A DNA stretch of 56,803 bases from Acidobacteriaceae bacterium. Lineage in GTDB: Bacteria > Acidobacteriota > Terriglobia > Terriglobales > Acidobacteriaceae. Below, one piece after another: positions 1 to 10,700 of this stretch (its first letter is position 1; each line of letters opens with the position of its first letter). The stretch lies in assembly GCA_025350325.1 (NCBI GenBank), contig JANXYB010000042.1, positions 1 through 56,803 on the forward strand, in the 5' to 3' direction. The notes under the pieces are model-generated. The model ran no database searches. It was not told the DNA's origin and saw only the letters and a program-made list of their open reading frames with translations. Position numbers and translations under genes: made by a program.

Positions 1-281
1 AAGAATTTTAAGAACTCCCATCTTCAGGCCGTTAGACGGAGTGGAGAATTCCTGTGTTCGCTTGCCCAGCGCTTACTGCTCTGAGTGCGGAGGTTGAAAA
101 CTTATTAGGAAGTTGCAGTGATTCTACGCCGGCATAGAACAGGCATTCGATCAAATTCGCACGAACAACTGCGCCAGAGTAACCAACCGATTGGACAGGG
201 TTGGTGATGATCGTCGACGGGTGGGCTTGGCGTAGACTTGGTGGGGTTTAGCAACTCAACCTTGAAGAGGACAGATACCGG

Positions 282-2690
282 ATGAGCAGGATCAAATTTG
301 CAGGATTGTTGTTGGTGCTTTGCGAAATGATTGCCGCCATGCCAGCGGCGCGGGCGCAGTGGACCACGCCCAATCCAGTGGTGAGTTTTGAGAAGCGGCC
401 GGACGGGTTGGAGGTGCGCCAGAAAGACGGCATCCTGCGCCTCGAGGTGAACGCAGCGGATGTATTGCACGTGACGTATTCACCGATCGGGTTTGTCGCT
501 CCGCAGCGTGTGTCGGACGGCGTTGTGGTGAAGAAGGATTGGCCGCCCACAACGTTCGATGTAAGCGATGACGCAAAGGCCATCACACTCACTACGTCGA
601 AGATCAAAGCAATCATTGAGCGGGAAAGCGGCGCGCTGCATTACGTGGAACCAGAAGGCTTGACCAATGCAGGCGCGACAGGGCCGGGCTCAACAGGAAG
701 TGGGATGCGCGGAAAAATGTTGACGACTGACGCGTACCGCAGCCTGCGGTCGGTCGAAGTGAACGGAGAGAAGACTTTCCATGCGGAAGTGTCGTTTTCA
801 ATTTACGGGTCGCATGAAGGGTATTACGGACTGGGCCAGCACCAGGCGGGGGTCTGGAATTATCGCGGTGAGACGGTGGATCTTTCTCAGGAAAACACCA
901 ACATCACAGTGCCGCTGCTGATTTCAACGAACGGATATGGGATTTTCTGGAACAACTCTTCCCGCAGCCGCGTCAACAATCGCTTTGTGCATGCGATGTA
1001 CATGAGCGCGGAAGTCGCCGATCGCATCGACTACTACTTCATTTACGGACCGGATGCTGACCAGATTATCGGGCGGTATCGCGAACTGACCGGCGAGGTT
1101 CCTCTGTTTGGGCGGTGGGCTTACGGATTCTGGCAGTGCAAGAACAAGTATCAATCGCAGCAAGAAGTGGAAGCGGTAGCGGCGAAGTACCGGGCACTGC
1201 ATATTCCGGTGGATAACATCGTGCAGGACTGGTTCTGGTGGGTCACGATGGGGGAGATGAAATGGAATCCAAATTATCCCGACCCTCAGGGAATGATCGA
1301 CAAACTTCACCAGGAACACTTTCACTTGATGGTATCGGTGTGGCCGTATTTCCGGCCGGGCAGCGCGGTGTATGACGAGTTTGACAAGAAGGGCTGGTTC
1401 ATCGCGAAGACACAGTCAGCCAGTTTCCATCCGCTGGGGCAAGCGCTGTATGACGCGACCAATCCCGAGGCACAAAAACAGTACTGGGACGACTTGAATA
1501 CAGCGCTGTTCAGCAAAGGCGTGGACGCCTGGTGGCTCGATACCGATGAGCCTGAGACTGAAGGACGCGAAGACAATATTCTTACTGATCACAAGCTGCA
1601 TATTGGTTCGGGGGCGCGGTATGCAAATGTGTATCCGCTGTTCCATTCGGCCGGCGTGTCTGAGGGCCAGCAGAAAGCGTCGGATCAAAAGCGCGTCTTC
1701 ATTTTGTCGCGCTCAGGCTACGCGGGAGTGCAGCGGTATGGCGTGACGGCGTGGTCGGGCGATGTGTTGAGCGACTGGATGACGTTTGCGCGGCAGATTC
1801 CGGCCGGTTTGAATTATTCGATTTCAGGAATGCCTTACTGGACCACCGACATCGGCGGATTTATTTCGGGCGGAAATTTGAATGACCCGAAGTTTCGCGA
1901 GTTATTTGTCCGCTGGTTTCAGTTTGGCGCATTCTCGCCGATCTTTCGCGTGCATGGAACGCGCAATCCAGATGAAAACGAGTTGTGGTCGTATGGGCCT
2001 GAGGCAGAGAAGATTCTGGTTGACTACGACACGCTGCGCTATCGCCTGATGCCGTACATCTATTCGCAAGCGTGGCAGGTTACCAGCAATCACGGAACGC
2101 TGATGCGGCCGCTGGTGATGGATTGGCGCAATGATGTGGACGCACAAAATGTTGGCGACGAATACATGTTTGGGCCCGCGATGCTAGTGAGCCCGGTGTA
2201 TACGCAGGGTGCGATCAGCCGAAGTGTGTATCTGCCTAAGGCTACGTGGTACGACTTCTGGACGGGCGAGACAGTGGAGGGCGGGAAGCGTATAGACGCC
2301 GGTGCTCCGTTGGACAAGCTGCCGTTGTTTGTTCGTGCGGGCTCGATTGTGCCGATGGGGCCGGTGATGGAGTGGTCAACGGAGAAGCCGGCGGACCCGA
2401 TCGAGTTGCGGATTTATCCGGGAGCCGATGGAGATTTTGTTTTCTACGAAGATCAGAATGACAACTACAGTTATCAGAAAGGCGCACATGCAACCATTAG
2501 GTTGCACTGGGACGATGCGGTCAAAACACTGACTTTCGGGCAGCGCGAAGGAAGTTTTCCGGGAATGTTGCCGGGGCATACGTTTCATGTGGTAATTGTC
2601 GCGAAGGGTCACGGCGTCGGGATTGGGGAAAGCACGGCGGTAACGAAGACAGTGGAGTACAAGGGGTCGAAGTTGGAAGTGAGGCCCTAG
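282..2690 (+). CDS. Exported glycoside hydrolase family 31 (alpha-glucosidase/alpha-xylosidase type)
   Basis: An 802-residue protein that should hydrolyse terminal alpha-linked glucose or xylose from oligosaccharides, probably in the periplasm. Residues 1-25 form a Sec signal peptide ending in ARA. A beta-sandwich N-domain follows (about 30-260), then the GH31 TIM barrel. The nucleophile motif WWLDTDEPE places the catalytic Asp at residue 420. The motif TAWSGD places the acid/base Asp at residue 494. Length and both motifs fit the family. The C-terminal part (about 640-802) reads as the usual beta-domains. A purine-rich GAGGAC lies about 11 bases before the ATG. It stands alone and converges with the decayed DUF3857 gene. 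Substrate preference between xylosides and glucosides cannot be told from sequence alone. Confidence 0.93.
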   Translation: MSRIKFAGLLLVLCEMIAAMPAARAQWTTPNPVVSFEKRPDGLEVRQKDGILRLEVNAADVLHVTYSPIGFVAPQRVSDGVVVKKDWPPTTFDVSDDAKAITLTTSKIKAIIERESGALHYVEPEGLTNAGATGPGSTGSGMRGKMLTTDAYRSLRSVEVNGEKTFHAEVSFSIYGSHEGYYGLGQHQAGVWNYRGETVDLSQENTNITVPLLISTNGYGIFWNNSSRSRVNNRFVHAMYMSAEVADRIDYYFIYGPDADQIIGRYRELTGEVPLFGRWAYGFWQCKNKYQSQQEVEAVAAKYRALHIPVDNIVQDWFWWVTMGEMKWNPNYPDPQGMIDKLHQEHFHLMVSVWPYFRPGSAVYDEFDKKGWFIAKTQSASFHPLGQALYDATNPEAQKQYWDDLNTALFSKGVDAWWLDTDEPETEGREDNILTDHKLHIGSGARYANVYPLFHSAGVSEGQQKASDQKRVFILSRSGYAGVQRYGVTAWSGDVLSDWMTFARQIPAGLNYSISGMPYWTTDIGGFISGGNLNDPKFRELFVRWFQFGAFSPIFRVHGTRNPDENELWSYGPEAEKILVDYDTLRYRLMPYIYSQAWQVTSNHGTLMRPLVMDWRNDVDAQNVGDEYMFGPAMLVSPVYTQGAISRSVYLPKATWYDFWTGETVEGGKRIDAGAPLDKLPLFVRAGSIVPMGPVMEWSTEKPADPIELRIYPGADGDFVFYEDQNDNYSYQKGAHATIRLHWDDAVKTLTFGQREGSFPGMLPGHTFHVVIVAKGHGVGIGESTAVTKTVEYKGSKLEVRP

Positions 2691-2766
2691 GTACATGGGC
2701 CTCTTCCGATCGTTGGCATGGCAGATGGCTGAGGTTTTTACGGTGCGCGAGTTCAGGAGACAGCGG

Positions 2767-4345
2767 TCAGTTAGATGCGGCTTTGGACTCGGCGAGAACG
2801 ATCTGCTTACGATCGGCTTCGGCAACTTTTGCATAGAAGTTGCGCAGGTCGGAATAGTCGAGTGGCTTTACTATCGTGAATTTTCGCGCCAGCGAGCGAG
2901 TCATAATGATCTGCTCGGCCTCAAGTTTCACGTTGGTCGTAAACGTCGCATAGTGTCCCATCGCGACGTTTTCGTTCGCAGGTGCGGTTTGCACAGAAAG
3001 TGTGGGCGGCAGGTGATACGTGATCTGATCAATCAACTGCTGACCATAGTGCATATCGACGGGCTGCTGCCCGCTGCGGCTTATCTTCAAACGGCTGATG
3101 CGAGCTTGCCTCGAAGAAGAAGGCAGGCAGGGTTGGATGATTCTGGACCGAGGCAGGCAGCGCGCCCTGCGCACTGACTACGGCGACCAGATTGTGTTCA
3201 GCATCGTCGGCGCCGAGAAAGTGATCGAGGGTTGCACTTGAGCCTGCGGGAACCAGCGATGCGAGCCACGAATCGAATTGTTTCTTCACCTCATCTGCGC
3301 CATTGGCAAGTGTAAGCTGGCGCCAGTAGAGCGCATCCTGGCCGGTCAGGATAAAACGGAAATAGCCAGTGAAATTAGTGCGATCGCTGAAAGTAATGTC
3401 CCCGGTGCGCTGCTTTGACCAGAGTCTTTGCTGGTCGGTCCAAAAATCAGCCCTGTTGAGTGCGGCGAGGTAGTAGAAATTTACATGGTACGAGGCGACG
3501 TTGACGGGCGGCATCCAATCTTCGCTGGGGGCGGGCGGGATGTCGGATAGGTCCAGACTGAGGACGCCAAGCGGATCGGATCTCACAGCTGCGCCGGCAG
3601 GAAGAACAGGCCACCATATCAGAGTACTCACGGTTTCGCCCTGCACATCGACGAGATAACGGTTAGTCGCGCCTTGTTCATCCTTGAGGAACTCCTTGAA
3701 GGGTGTGAAGCGGTAATGCGCTTTGCGATTAAAATAGGGGTGCTGAATTTGCCAGGATGGCGACGAGAAATGTTTGTCGTCATATTGAATGGTGTAGCGG
3801 TATTCAACGATGCTGCCCACTTCGACGCTGGGGAGCGTGAACGAAAGATGTTGCAAGCGGCCGTCGGACGATTTGGTTCGAAGTAGATATTCAGGCTTGA
3901 CTGTGAGCGGAAATATGGTTCCGTCGGAGTGAATCGTTCTGGCCTTGACGGCTACGACTTTAAGAACACTCGGCGCGGCGACGGTACTTCCATTCTGCCG
4001 GCGAACAGGGTTGCTGGGACCATTCTCCGCCTCGCCATACATACCTAGGTATTGCGGCTTGACATCGGTCGCACCAAATTCGCCAACGTGATAGGAGATG
4101 TCGACGTTTTTGAGTTCTCTTTCTTTTTCAGTGAGTATCTTGATTCGTTCATAAACGTCGTAGACGTGCAGAGTGTCATTCGTCGTTTCCTCGACGTTGA
4201 GAAAGACGGCGTCGGCGCCGGGTGCCTTCGGCTCCGCGGTCATGCTGAGTTCCTCGCTGCTAGGCTTTATGAACTGTGCAGGAAGCATTGCGGAAGGGAT
4301 TGCAGCCGCGATCAACATGGAACACTGAAGGGTTTTTAAACGCAT
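2767..4345 (-). pseudogene. Decayed DUF3857 (transglutaminase-like) exported protein: core deletion plus frameshift
   Basis: The 5' part (4345 to about 3062) reads as an exported DUF3857 protein with a signal peptide and beta-sandwich domain. It then runs out of frame and stops at 3029. The true family C-terminus continues in another minus-strand frame from about 3075 to the stop at 2767, containing PVDMHYGQQLIDQITYHLP and a second beta domain. Omitting one base in the run at 3061-3072 restores PQRAA followed by PVDMHYG, as expected for the family. From memory of acidobacterial relatives, a transglutaminase-like core should sit between the DUF3857 domain and the segment starting RTGDITFSDR. 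Here WSKQ at about 3411 joins it directly and no Cys-His-Asp core is visible. Both lesions suggest loss of function. The frameshift alone could be a sequencing error. Confidence 0.8.
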
Positions 4346-4505
4346 GGTGCCATCCTTGGCCCCAGAGAAAGAATGTCTGGTATGCGAGAGTGAGCCAATC
4401 TTAGTTTGAACGTACAGCGACGTCTAGCATTTTCGGGTGCATGTCGGGGGTGCGGGATCACCAAGGGGTTCCGGTGTCGGCTTAAGCGTGCGAGTAGGAG
4501 CAGAT

Positions 4506-5066
4506 TCAGAGCGATTCGAGCATAGTGGAAACGAGCGCAAGGGGCAGGCCGACCACGTTGAAATAGCAGCCTTCGATGCGCGGTATCCAGCGTGCGGCAC
4601 GGCCCTGGATGGCGTAGGCGCCGGCTTTATCCATGGGCTCACCGGTGGCGATGTAGGCGGCAATTTCTTCTTCAGACAGCGTGAGAAATCGAACTGCCGT
4701 GACCTCGGCTGCGACCTCGACGCGCTTTGCTGTGACGACAGCGATGCCTGTAACGACGCGGTGGGTGCGGCCAGAGAGAAGCTGCAACATGCGTGCTGCG
4801 TCAGAGGTATTCTCTGGCTTGCCGAGGATGAGCTTGTCAAGCGTGACCGTGGTGTCGGCGCCAAGCACAGCAGCGTTCGGATCGCACATCTGGTCGTAAA
4901 TTATCTGCGCTTTTTCGCGGGCCAGGCGCGTGACGTACGCGATGGGATCTTCGTAGGGGAGTGGTTCTTCTGAGATAAGGGCGGGGCGGACCTCGAAGGC
5001 GAAGCCCGCCTGCGAGAGCAGTTCGCGGCGGCGGGGCGAAGCGGAAGCAAGGACGAGAGTGAACAT
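4506..5066 (-). CDS. maf: Maf-family nucleoside triphosphate pyrophosphatase (dTTP/UTP type)
   Basis: A 186-residue cytosolic house-cleaning enzyme that hydrolyses non-canonical and certain canonical NTPs to NMP and pyrophosphate. Family signatures are complete: LASASPRRRELL at residues 6-17, the R-x-K segment LAREKAQ near residue 50, GADTTV with the catalytic Asp at 71, and GAYAIQG near the C-terminus. The GADTTV and AIQG signatures match the YhdE (dTTP/UTP) branch rather than the YceF (m7GTP) branch. Length is normal. It is divergent from the GNAT gene, with an 83-base shared upstream region, and lies downstream of the decayed DUF3857 gene's start by 160 bases. Confidence 0.92.
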   Translation of the reverse strand: MFTLVLASASPRRRELLSQAGFAFEVRPALISEEPLPYEDPIAYVTRLAREKAQIIYDQMCDPNAAVLGADTTVTLDKLILGKPENTSDAARMLQLLSGRTHRVVTGIAVVTAKRVEVAAEVTAVRFLTLSEEEIAAYIATGEPMDKAGAYAIQGRAARWIPRIEGCYFNVVGLPLALVSTMLESL

Positions 5067-5149
5067 ATCAGCTACTAGAGAATAGCTCGTGCTGGGGAGG
5101 CACTTAATTAAGAACCGGTTCTATCTATGCGTGTAGGATCAGGATCGCA

Positions 5150-5959
5150 ATGATCTTTTCAGATTTGGAATTGGCGAAACGTCTAGAAGGTGCAGAGGCC
5201 TTCGCGTGCGCGCAGTTTGCTGTGGCGCGCAAGCACCAACAACCAGACAGCACTTCCGCGTGGATGAAGTGTGCCGGTTCAACTGTGGTGTTTGATGGTG
5301 TGGACGCGCCTACGACGCAGACATTCGGCCTCGGCCTTTTCGTGGAACCAACGGCGGCAGACCTTGATGTGATTGAGCGCTTTTTGAACGAGCACGGCGC
5401 GCAGGTTATGCATGAAGTCAGCCCGATGGCCGGCGTAGCCACCCTCAATCTGCTTTGCGCGCGCGGTTATCGTCCGTTCGAAATAAGCAGTGTGCTTTAC
5501 CGCGCAGTCGAGATGCCTAAGGACATGCATCCGGATGGTGTACGAGTGCGGATCGTGGACGAGGATGAGGCACAGCTTTGGAGCAGCATCAATGCGCGTG
5601 GATGGACGCACGAGCATCCAGAACTTGAGGACTTTGTGAGAGATGCCGGAGTGCTGATGACGGCGCGCGCAGCGAGCCCTTGTTTTTTGGCTGAGGTCGA
5701 CGGCAAGCCGGGCGCAGCCGGTGCGCTCACGATTCATGAGGGTGTGGCATTGTTTGGCGGGGCCGCTACGGTTCCTGAACTGCGACGACGCGGGTTGCAA
5801 TCGGCACTGCTGCACGAGCGGATGCGCTATGCGGCGGAGCATGGATGCGACTTAGCGATGATGGTGGCTGAAGCAGGCAGCAATTCGCAGCGCAACGCGG
5901 AGCGGAAGGACTTTCGCGTTGCGTACACGCGGCTCAAGTGGCGCTTACTGCCCCGATAA
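5150..5959 (+). CDS. GNAT-family N-acetyltransferase
   Basis: A 269-residue cytosolic protein, twice the size of a single GNAT domain. The N-terminal half (1-120) is a degenerate GNAT-like or unassigned domain. The C-terminal half (about 125-269) carries the acetyl-CoA pyrophosphate-binding motif A as VPELRRRGLQSALL (about 207-220), followed by a Cys/Asn-rich beta5-alpha4 segment ending in a GNAT-typical aromatic strand. The substrate cannot be predicted. AGGATC lies just before the ATG. The gene converges with the asparaginase, with a 15-base gap between stops. Confidence 0.85.
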   Translation: MIFSDLELAKRLEGAEAFACAQFAVARKHQQPDSTSAWMKCAGSTVVFDGVDAPTTQTFGLGLFVEPTAADLDVIERFLNEHGAQVMHEVSPMAGVATLNLLCARGYRPFEISSVLYRAVEMPKDMHPDGVRVRIVDEDEAQLWSSINARGWTHEHPELEDFVRDAGVLMTARAASPCFLAEVDGKPGAAGALTIHEGVALFGGAATVPELRRRGLQSALLHERMRYAAEHGCDLAMMVAEAGSNSQRNAERKDFRVAYTRLKWRLLPR

Positions 5960-5974
5960 TCCGAGGGAAGAGAT

Positions 5975-6952
5975 TCAGATTTTCACACCGGTCTGCAAAC
6001 CGGCGGGAGTTGCGATTCCCCACGCCATCGCGGGAGTGTTGTGCGCGAAGCCGAAGCGCCCGTCGGGGCCGAGCAGGATAATTCCGCCGTGTCCGCCGAG
6101 GCGGTTGTAGAGGTATGACATCGCCTCACGCGCCGCGATCTCCGGAGCAGAACCGGCGGCTACACGATCTGTGGCCCACTTGCCCAACACTAATTTCATA
6201 ATCGGCTCACCCCACCCGGTGAGGGATACGGCGGCGGAAAGATTGTCTGCGTAGCAACCGCACCCGATGAGCGACGAGTCGCCGACGCGGCCTGGGGTTT
6301 TGTTGAGCGTGCCTCCGGTCGACGTGGCGGCGGAGAGATTTCCTTGTACATCCAGAGCCACAGCGCCGACTGTATCGTGCGAATCCCACGCGGGGGAGAG
6401 GGCGGCGGTCTCAGGGCTTTTGTCGTCATCAAAACCGGAGAAAGTCTGATCGGCGAGCCCGGCAGATTGTCGCGCCTGAGCAACCATAAGACGTTCCCGT
6501 TCGCGGTCAAGCACTAGTTCAGAATTGTCGATGAGAGGTATGCCATGTGCGTGCGCAAACTGCTCTGCGCCATCGCCGACGAAGTAGACGTGCGGACTCT
6601 TTTCGAGCACCAGGCGCGCGGCCTTGATTGGGTTGCGCAGGTGTTCGACACAGGCAACTCCCCCGGCCTTCATGCGGCCACCGTCCATCAGCAAGGCGTC
6701 GAGCTGCACACGGCCGTCGGAGGTAAGAAAGCTGCCCCGACCGGCGTCGAATGTGGGGTCGTCCTCGAGCACGGTGACGGCTGATTCGACGGCATCGAGG
6801 GATGATCCGCCGGCGGACAGGATCGCGTAACCGGCTTTAAGGGCGGCGCGCACGCCTGCCTCATGTGCGGCGGCAGCATCTGCTGGAATGGCCCATGCGC
6901 CGCCGTGAACAAGGATGGTGGGGACGTGCGTTGCTCGTGTCTTCACCCGCAT
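5975..6952 (-). CDS. Isoaspartyl peptidase / plant-type L-asparaginase (Ntn hydrolase)
   Basis: A 325-residue Ntn-hydrolase precursor that self-cleaves before a Thr to give alpha and beta subunits. It removes isoaspartyl residues from peptides and hydrolyses L-asparagine. The autocleavage site is SHDTVGAVALD, with the nucleophile Thr at residue 194. Downstream STGGTLNKTPGRVGDSSLIG supplies the substrate-binding Gly/Arg/Asp residues typical of the family. HGGAW near the N-terminus (16-20) is also diagnostic. There is no clear signal peptide, so it is probably cytosolic. Length matches IaaA-type enzymes. Confidence 0.93.
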   Translation of the reverse strand: MRVKTRATHVPTILVHGGAWAIPADAAAAHEAGVRAALKAGYAILSAGGSSLDAVESAVTVLEDDPTFDAGRGSFLTSDGRVQLDALLMDGGRMKAGGVACVEHLRNPIKAARLVLEKSPHVYFVGDGAEQFAHAHGIPLIDNSELVLDRERERLMVAQARQSAGLADQTFSGFDDDKSPETAALSPAWDSHDTVGAVALDVQGNLSAATSTGGTLNKTPGRVGDSSLIGCGCYADNLSAAVSLTGWGEPIMKLVLGKWATDRVAAGSAPEIAAREAMSYLYNRLGGHGGIILLGPDGRFGFAHNTPAMAWGIATPAGLQTGVKI

Positions 6953-7269
6953 ATGTTAGTTCATAGGGCCCAAAAAGATTCACATACGCCGTTTGATCTT
7001 TGCCGACCGACGTGCGAATCAAAGGCAGCCATGTCAACGGAGCCATCGGTCAGCCGGCATCTAAGTGATTGAAAAGCCGCACTCACGGGGTGGGAATGGT
7101 TTTGCAGGCAATTCGATTGATATCCGATAGGCTTAAGTCATTCAAACGTAATCATGCATTAAGGGGAGCGATTTAAGCTCTCCCGGTTTTTTCGGGCTCC
7201 TTCTGCGGATTCAAGCCGAGAGAAGAGGCAGAAAGAAGAAGTGGAAGGCTGCCCGGGATTGGCAGACAG
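6953..7269. other. Non-coding stretch before the phage-like cassette
   Basis: This 317-base gap between the asparaginase start and the first gene of the phage-derived cassette has no convincing reading frame. It holds the terminator-like hairpin described separately (7163-7192) and plausible promoter-like AT-rich patches, but none strong enough to call. Confidence 0.5.
7163..7192 (+). terminator. Rho-independent-type hairpin with T-run
   Basis: GGGGAGC (7163-7169) pairs with GCTCTCCC (7177-7184) apart from one bulged T, and six T residues follow at 7187-7192. It points along the plus strand, yet no plus-strand gene lies between the GNAT stop and this site. It may end a short leader RNA or small RNA, or act as an attenuator ahead of the cassette. 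Confidence 0.55.
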
Positions 7270-7632
7270 ATGGAAATCAAGCAGAAGCCCAAAACGAAGA
7301 AAGCTCGCGCTAAGGTGGTAGTCAGAAAAAGGCCGCCGGTCTCAGGAGCGGCAAAACTGCGACAGGCGGCAAGCCAGGCCTTGCTTAAACGAAGTAAGAA
7401 TATCGTGGCGTCCTTGGCAGAATCCGCGGAAAAACACTTGCAAAGTGCTAAGTTCATTTACGAATTGGCTGCTTTGCAAGAGGAACTTGGCGAAGACAAC
7501 GAAGGAGCGCGAACAACTCATTGCGTTGCTAGTCAATTAGCGGCTGAACCGGAGTGGCCGGGCGACATGGCTGAAGCGGACACAAAAACAACGGACATCC
7601 GCAGCAAACAGTTGGCGAACACCAGCGCGTAG
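7270..7632 (+). CDS. Small basic hypothetical protein
   Basis: Not recognised. A 120-residue soluble protein with a very Lys/Arg-rich N-terminal 30 residues (a likely nucleic-acid-binding or disordered tail), a predicted helical centre (about 30-85) and a polar tail. It has no signal peptide or membrane segment. It is the first plus-strand gene after the terminator-like hairpin and precedes the fibre-like gene by 132 bases. A small terminase or DNA-binding role would suit its charge and position, but nothing in the sequence shows it. The Shine-Dalgarno is weak. Confidence 0.5.
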   Translation: MEIKQKPKTKKARAKVVVRKRPPVSGAAKLRQAASQALLKRSKNIVASLAESAEKHLQSAKFIYELAALQEELGEDNEGARTTHCVASQLAAEPEWPGDMAEADTKTTDIRSKQLANTSA

Positions 7633-7676
7633 TCTGGCAATCTTATATCGGATTGTTGAATAGGAAGTCTGGTAAA

Positions 7677-7732
7677 GGGTCATGGCTTCAGACCGTGCAA
7701 GTGAATGCATGTCGCGGATGAAGCCATGACCC
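7677..7732. repeat. Perfect 14-bp inverted repeat (REP-like palindrome)
   Basis: GGGTCATGGCTTCA (7677-7690) is repeated exactly inverted as TGAAGCCATGACCC (7719-7732), separated by 28 bases. The first 18 bases from 7681 (CATGGCTTCAGACCGTGC) have a near-copy, with one substitution and one deletion, on the minus strand at about 17242-17258. CATGGCTTCAGAC recurs exactly on the minus strand at 17289-17301. This looks like a dispersed REP or MITE-remnant family. It ends 33 bases before the fibre gene start, so it may fold in that gene's leader. Confidence 0.7.
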
Positions 7733-7764
7733 AGATGGCATTGAGAAAAAAGGATGAGACACGC

Positions 7765-10700
7765 ATGAATCTCTCGAAGCATGAATGGTTTCGCACGGGC
7801 AGTTGGATCGGAGTAGGTCTGCTGGGGATGGCGCTCGCCGTGACGGCAATGGCGCAATCAATCAGCACCACTTCGGTACAGGGCACTGTCTACCTAGCCA
7901 ACGGTAAGCCGGGTTCGGGAACGCTGCAGCTGAGTTGGCCTGCATTTACTACGGCAGCCAACCAGACTGTGATGTCTGGTCGCACCATGGTTTCAGTTGG
8001 CGTCGACGGGTTCATGACAGTAAATCTTGCGCCTAACCTCGGGTCAACACCGGCAGGACTCTACTACACCGCTGTTTATCACTTGAGCGATGGGACAACG
8101 AGCACCGAATATTGGGTAGTGCCCGAAGCGGCAGTGGCGACCATCGCGCAGATTCGCGCACAGTTGATGCCGGCGGCGCAGGCCGTGCAAGCGGTGAGCA
8201 AGGCGTACGTAGACCAAGCGGTGCAATCGGTCGCACAGGGCAACCTCACGTCAACCGGTGGAGCGCTGACAGGATCTCTTTTTTTGACCGGCGATCCGTC
8301 GCAGGATTTTCAGGCGGCCGATAAACACTATGTCGATTCGGTCTTCGGCCACGCTGTGCCTATGACCGGCGCAGCTATGACTGGACCGCTGACGAGTGTA
8401 CAGCTTGGCGCGGCGTACCAAGCAGATCAATTTACCGGCGTTGATTTTGGAGCCAAGCTGCAGACGTGTATTGCGAATTTGAGTTCGATTTATGGTGGCA
8501 CGTGCGATGCGCGTAACTTCACTGGGAATTTGACGATGGCTTCGGACTTGACGATCGCCACGGCCAATACGACGGTGATGCTGCCGTGTGCCACGATCGC
8601 GACTGCGAAGCAAGTGATTGTGCCTGCCGGGACAAGAAATGTTGCGCTCCATGGATGCGCGCTGCGTGGAGCAAGCGGCGCCAGCGGTAGCCAAGGCGGA
8701 ACAGTATTCCTTTATTCAGGAACGAAAGCGATGGTGCAGATCGGCGATAGAAGCTACGCTATCGACACCCCCGGCTTTCATCTCGACAACGCGGTCATTA
8801 ACATTACCGCGGCGACCAACGCGACGGCGCAAGGACTTGCGGCTTATCGCACGCAGGAAATGGATATGCAGAGCCTTTATTTTTTGGGCAATTCGAATCA
8901 GACAGGGATGATGCTCGATGGGACGGGGAATTATACTGGCGGCACTTTTTACGATAACGCGTTGAACGGATTTCAAACAGCAGTGAGTGCCGTGGGCCAC
9001 AACGTTGCGAATTCTGCTACAACGGACTGGCTAAACGCGAGCACCTTTGTGCGGCTGCATATCGATTGCCCCACCAGTAACGGCAGCCCGATCAGTGGAA
9101 CGTACGGAATCAATCTGCAACAGGGCGATGGGAATACTTTCACAGGCGGCGATGTGGAGGGGTGCGGTACTGCTCTGCATCTGGGACCGAACGCGCAGAA
9201 CAATACCATCATCGGATTGCGCAATGAAAATTCGCTTAGTCAGGTCGTTGCGGACAGTGGCAGCTCGTATAACAACTGGATTACCGGCGGAACTATGTTC
9301 ACCGGAAAACTTACGGACAATGGCACGCGCAACAGTTTTCTCGACACGTTCCATCGCAGTTTTAATGGGATGACCGGGGACTGGTATGGCAGCCAACAAG
9401 ATGCGACTGTAACTAATCATTTCCGCATTGGAATTGGAAACGGCAACGAACGCGGCTTGCTGAATCGCTATCAAACCGACGCCGGCTATCGATGGACAAC
9501 GGGATTGAGCGATGCGATTGCGGGCGAGCAGTTTTACCAGGTTCTGGATGAACTAAATAATGTCTATCGCCTATCCATTGGGCAATACAACGGTGGACAG
9601 TCAAGCCGAAATAATCAGACGATTTTGAACTCGGCGGGGACCGGCGCGGTGGTGTTGAATGGCTCGGATAATGCGGGCACCGGCGGCGTCGTTATAGGCT
9701 CAGGCGGGCCGAGTGAAACGACTGTGGCTACGATCAGCAATGGCGGCAACGCCCAGTTCAACGGCACAATGCAAGTGGGTGGCACGACCCAGACGGCCGG
9801 AACGTTGACGGTGAGAAATAATGCTGACGCAGAAGTCGATTACTACTTATGGCCGGGTCTGACGGCGGGCCAGAAGGGCGCATTCACGTACAAAGATTGG
9901 AACGGCAACAGCCAGTGGTACATGGTGAAAGACGCCAGCAATAACTGGGCTCTCAACTCAGCGACAGGCGGGCTGGATAGCATCAAGGCGTACCAAAGTT
10001 CAAACAGCGGCGACACGTATATCAATGCGTCCAATTCATCTGGAGTGGTGCGGGTCAATTACGAGTCTGGAGCTGGGACTGCATTCAATATTTACGGCGG
10101 CAATAGCGGCGCACTGTATGCAAGCCTGACGGGAACAACGTCGATCAAGTTTCCGGGCCTGGCTGCGAGCAGCGGAAGGAATTGCTTGCAGATCGATGCG
10201 TCGGGCTATATGAGCAACACGGGCATAGCGTGCGGTGCTGGTGGCAGCGGCATAGTCAACTCAGGCGGCTCGGGACAGATTGCATATTACAGCGGCAGTG
10301 GTAGTGCAGTTAGTGGGCTAAGTATGATTCCGCTGACTGCAGGCGGTACCGGCGCGACGTCCGCTGCCGGCGCATTGGCTGCACTGGCGGGCGCTTCGCT
10401 CGTGACGTCGAACTCGCAGACCTTTAACGGACCGCTGAATGTGCCCACGATGAACGCCAGCACCAACAAGGTGCTGCTCGTAACCGCGCCGCCTTACAAC
10501 GCTAAATGCGATGGCGCGACCGACGACCATACGGGCATCCAGGCGGCATTTAATGATGCACTCAGCAATGGTTATTCCGTTCAGTTCCCAGCGGGAACGT
10601 GCCATACCAGCACGATTACCTACAAGGGGCAAAGCTTCTTCGGCGCTGGCATGAGCCTTACCACGATAGCGGGGCAGCCGGGGCAGGACGTGTTTGCGGC

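Noticed and set aside
1..281. Possible partial gene at the left edge
   Set aside because: No frame on either strand has protein-like composition. It is treated as the upstream region of the GH31 gene.
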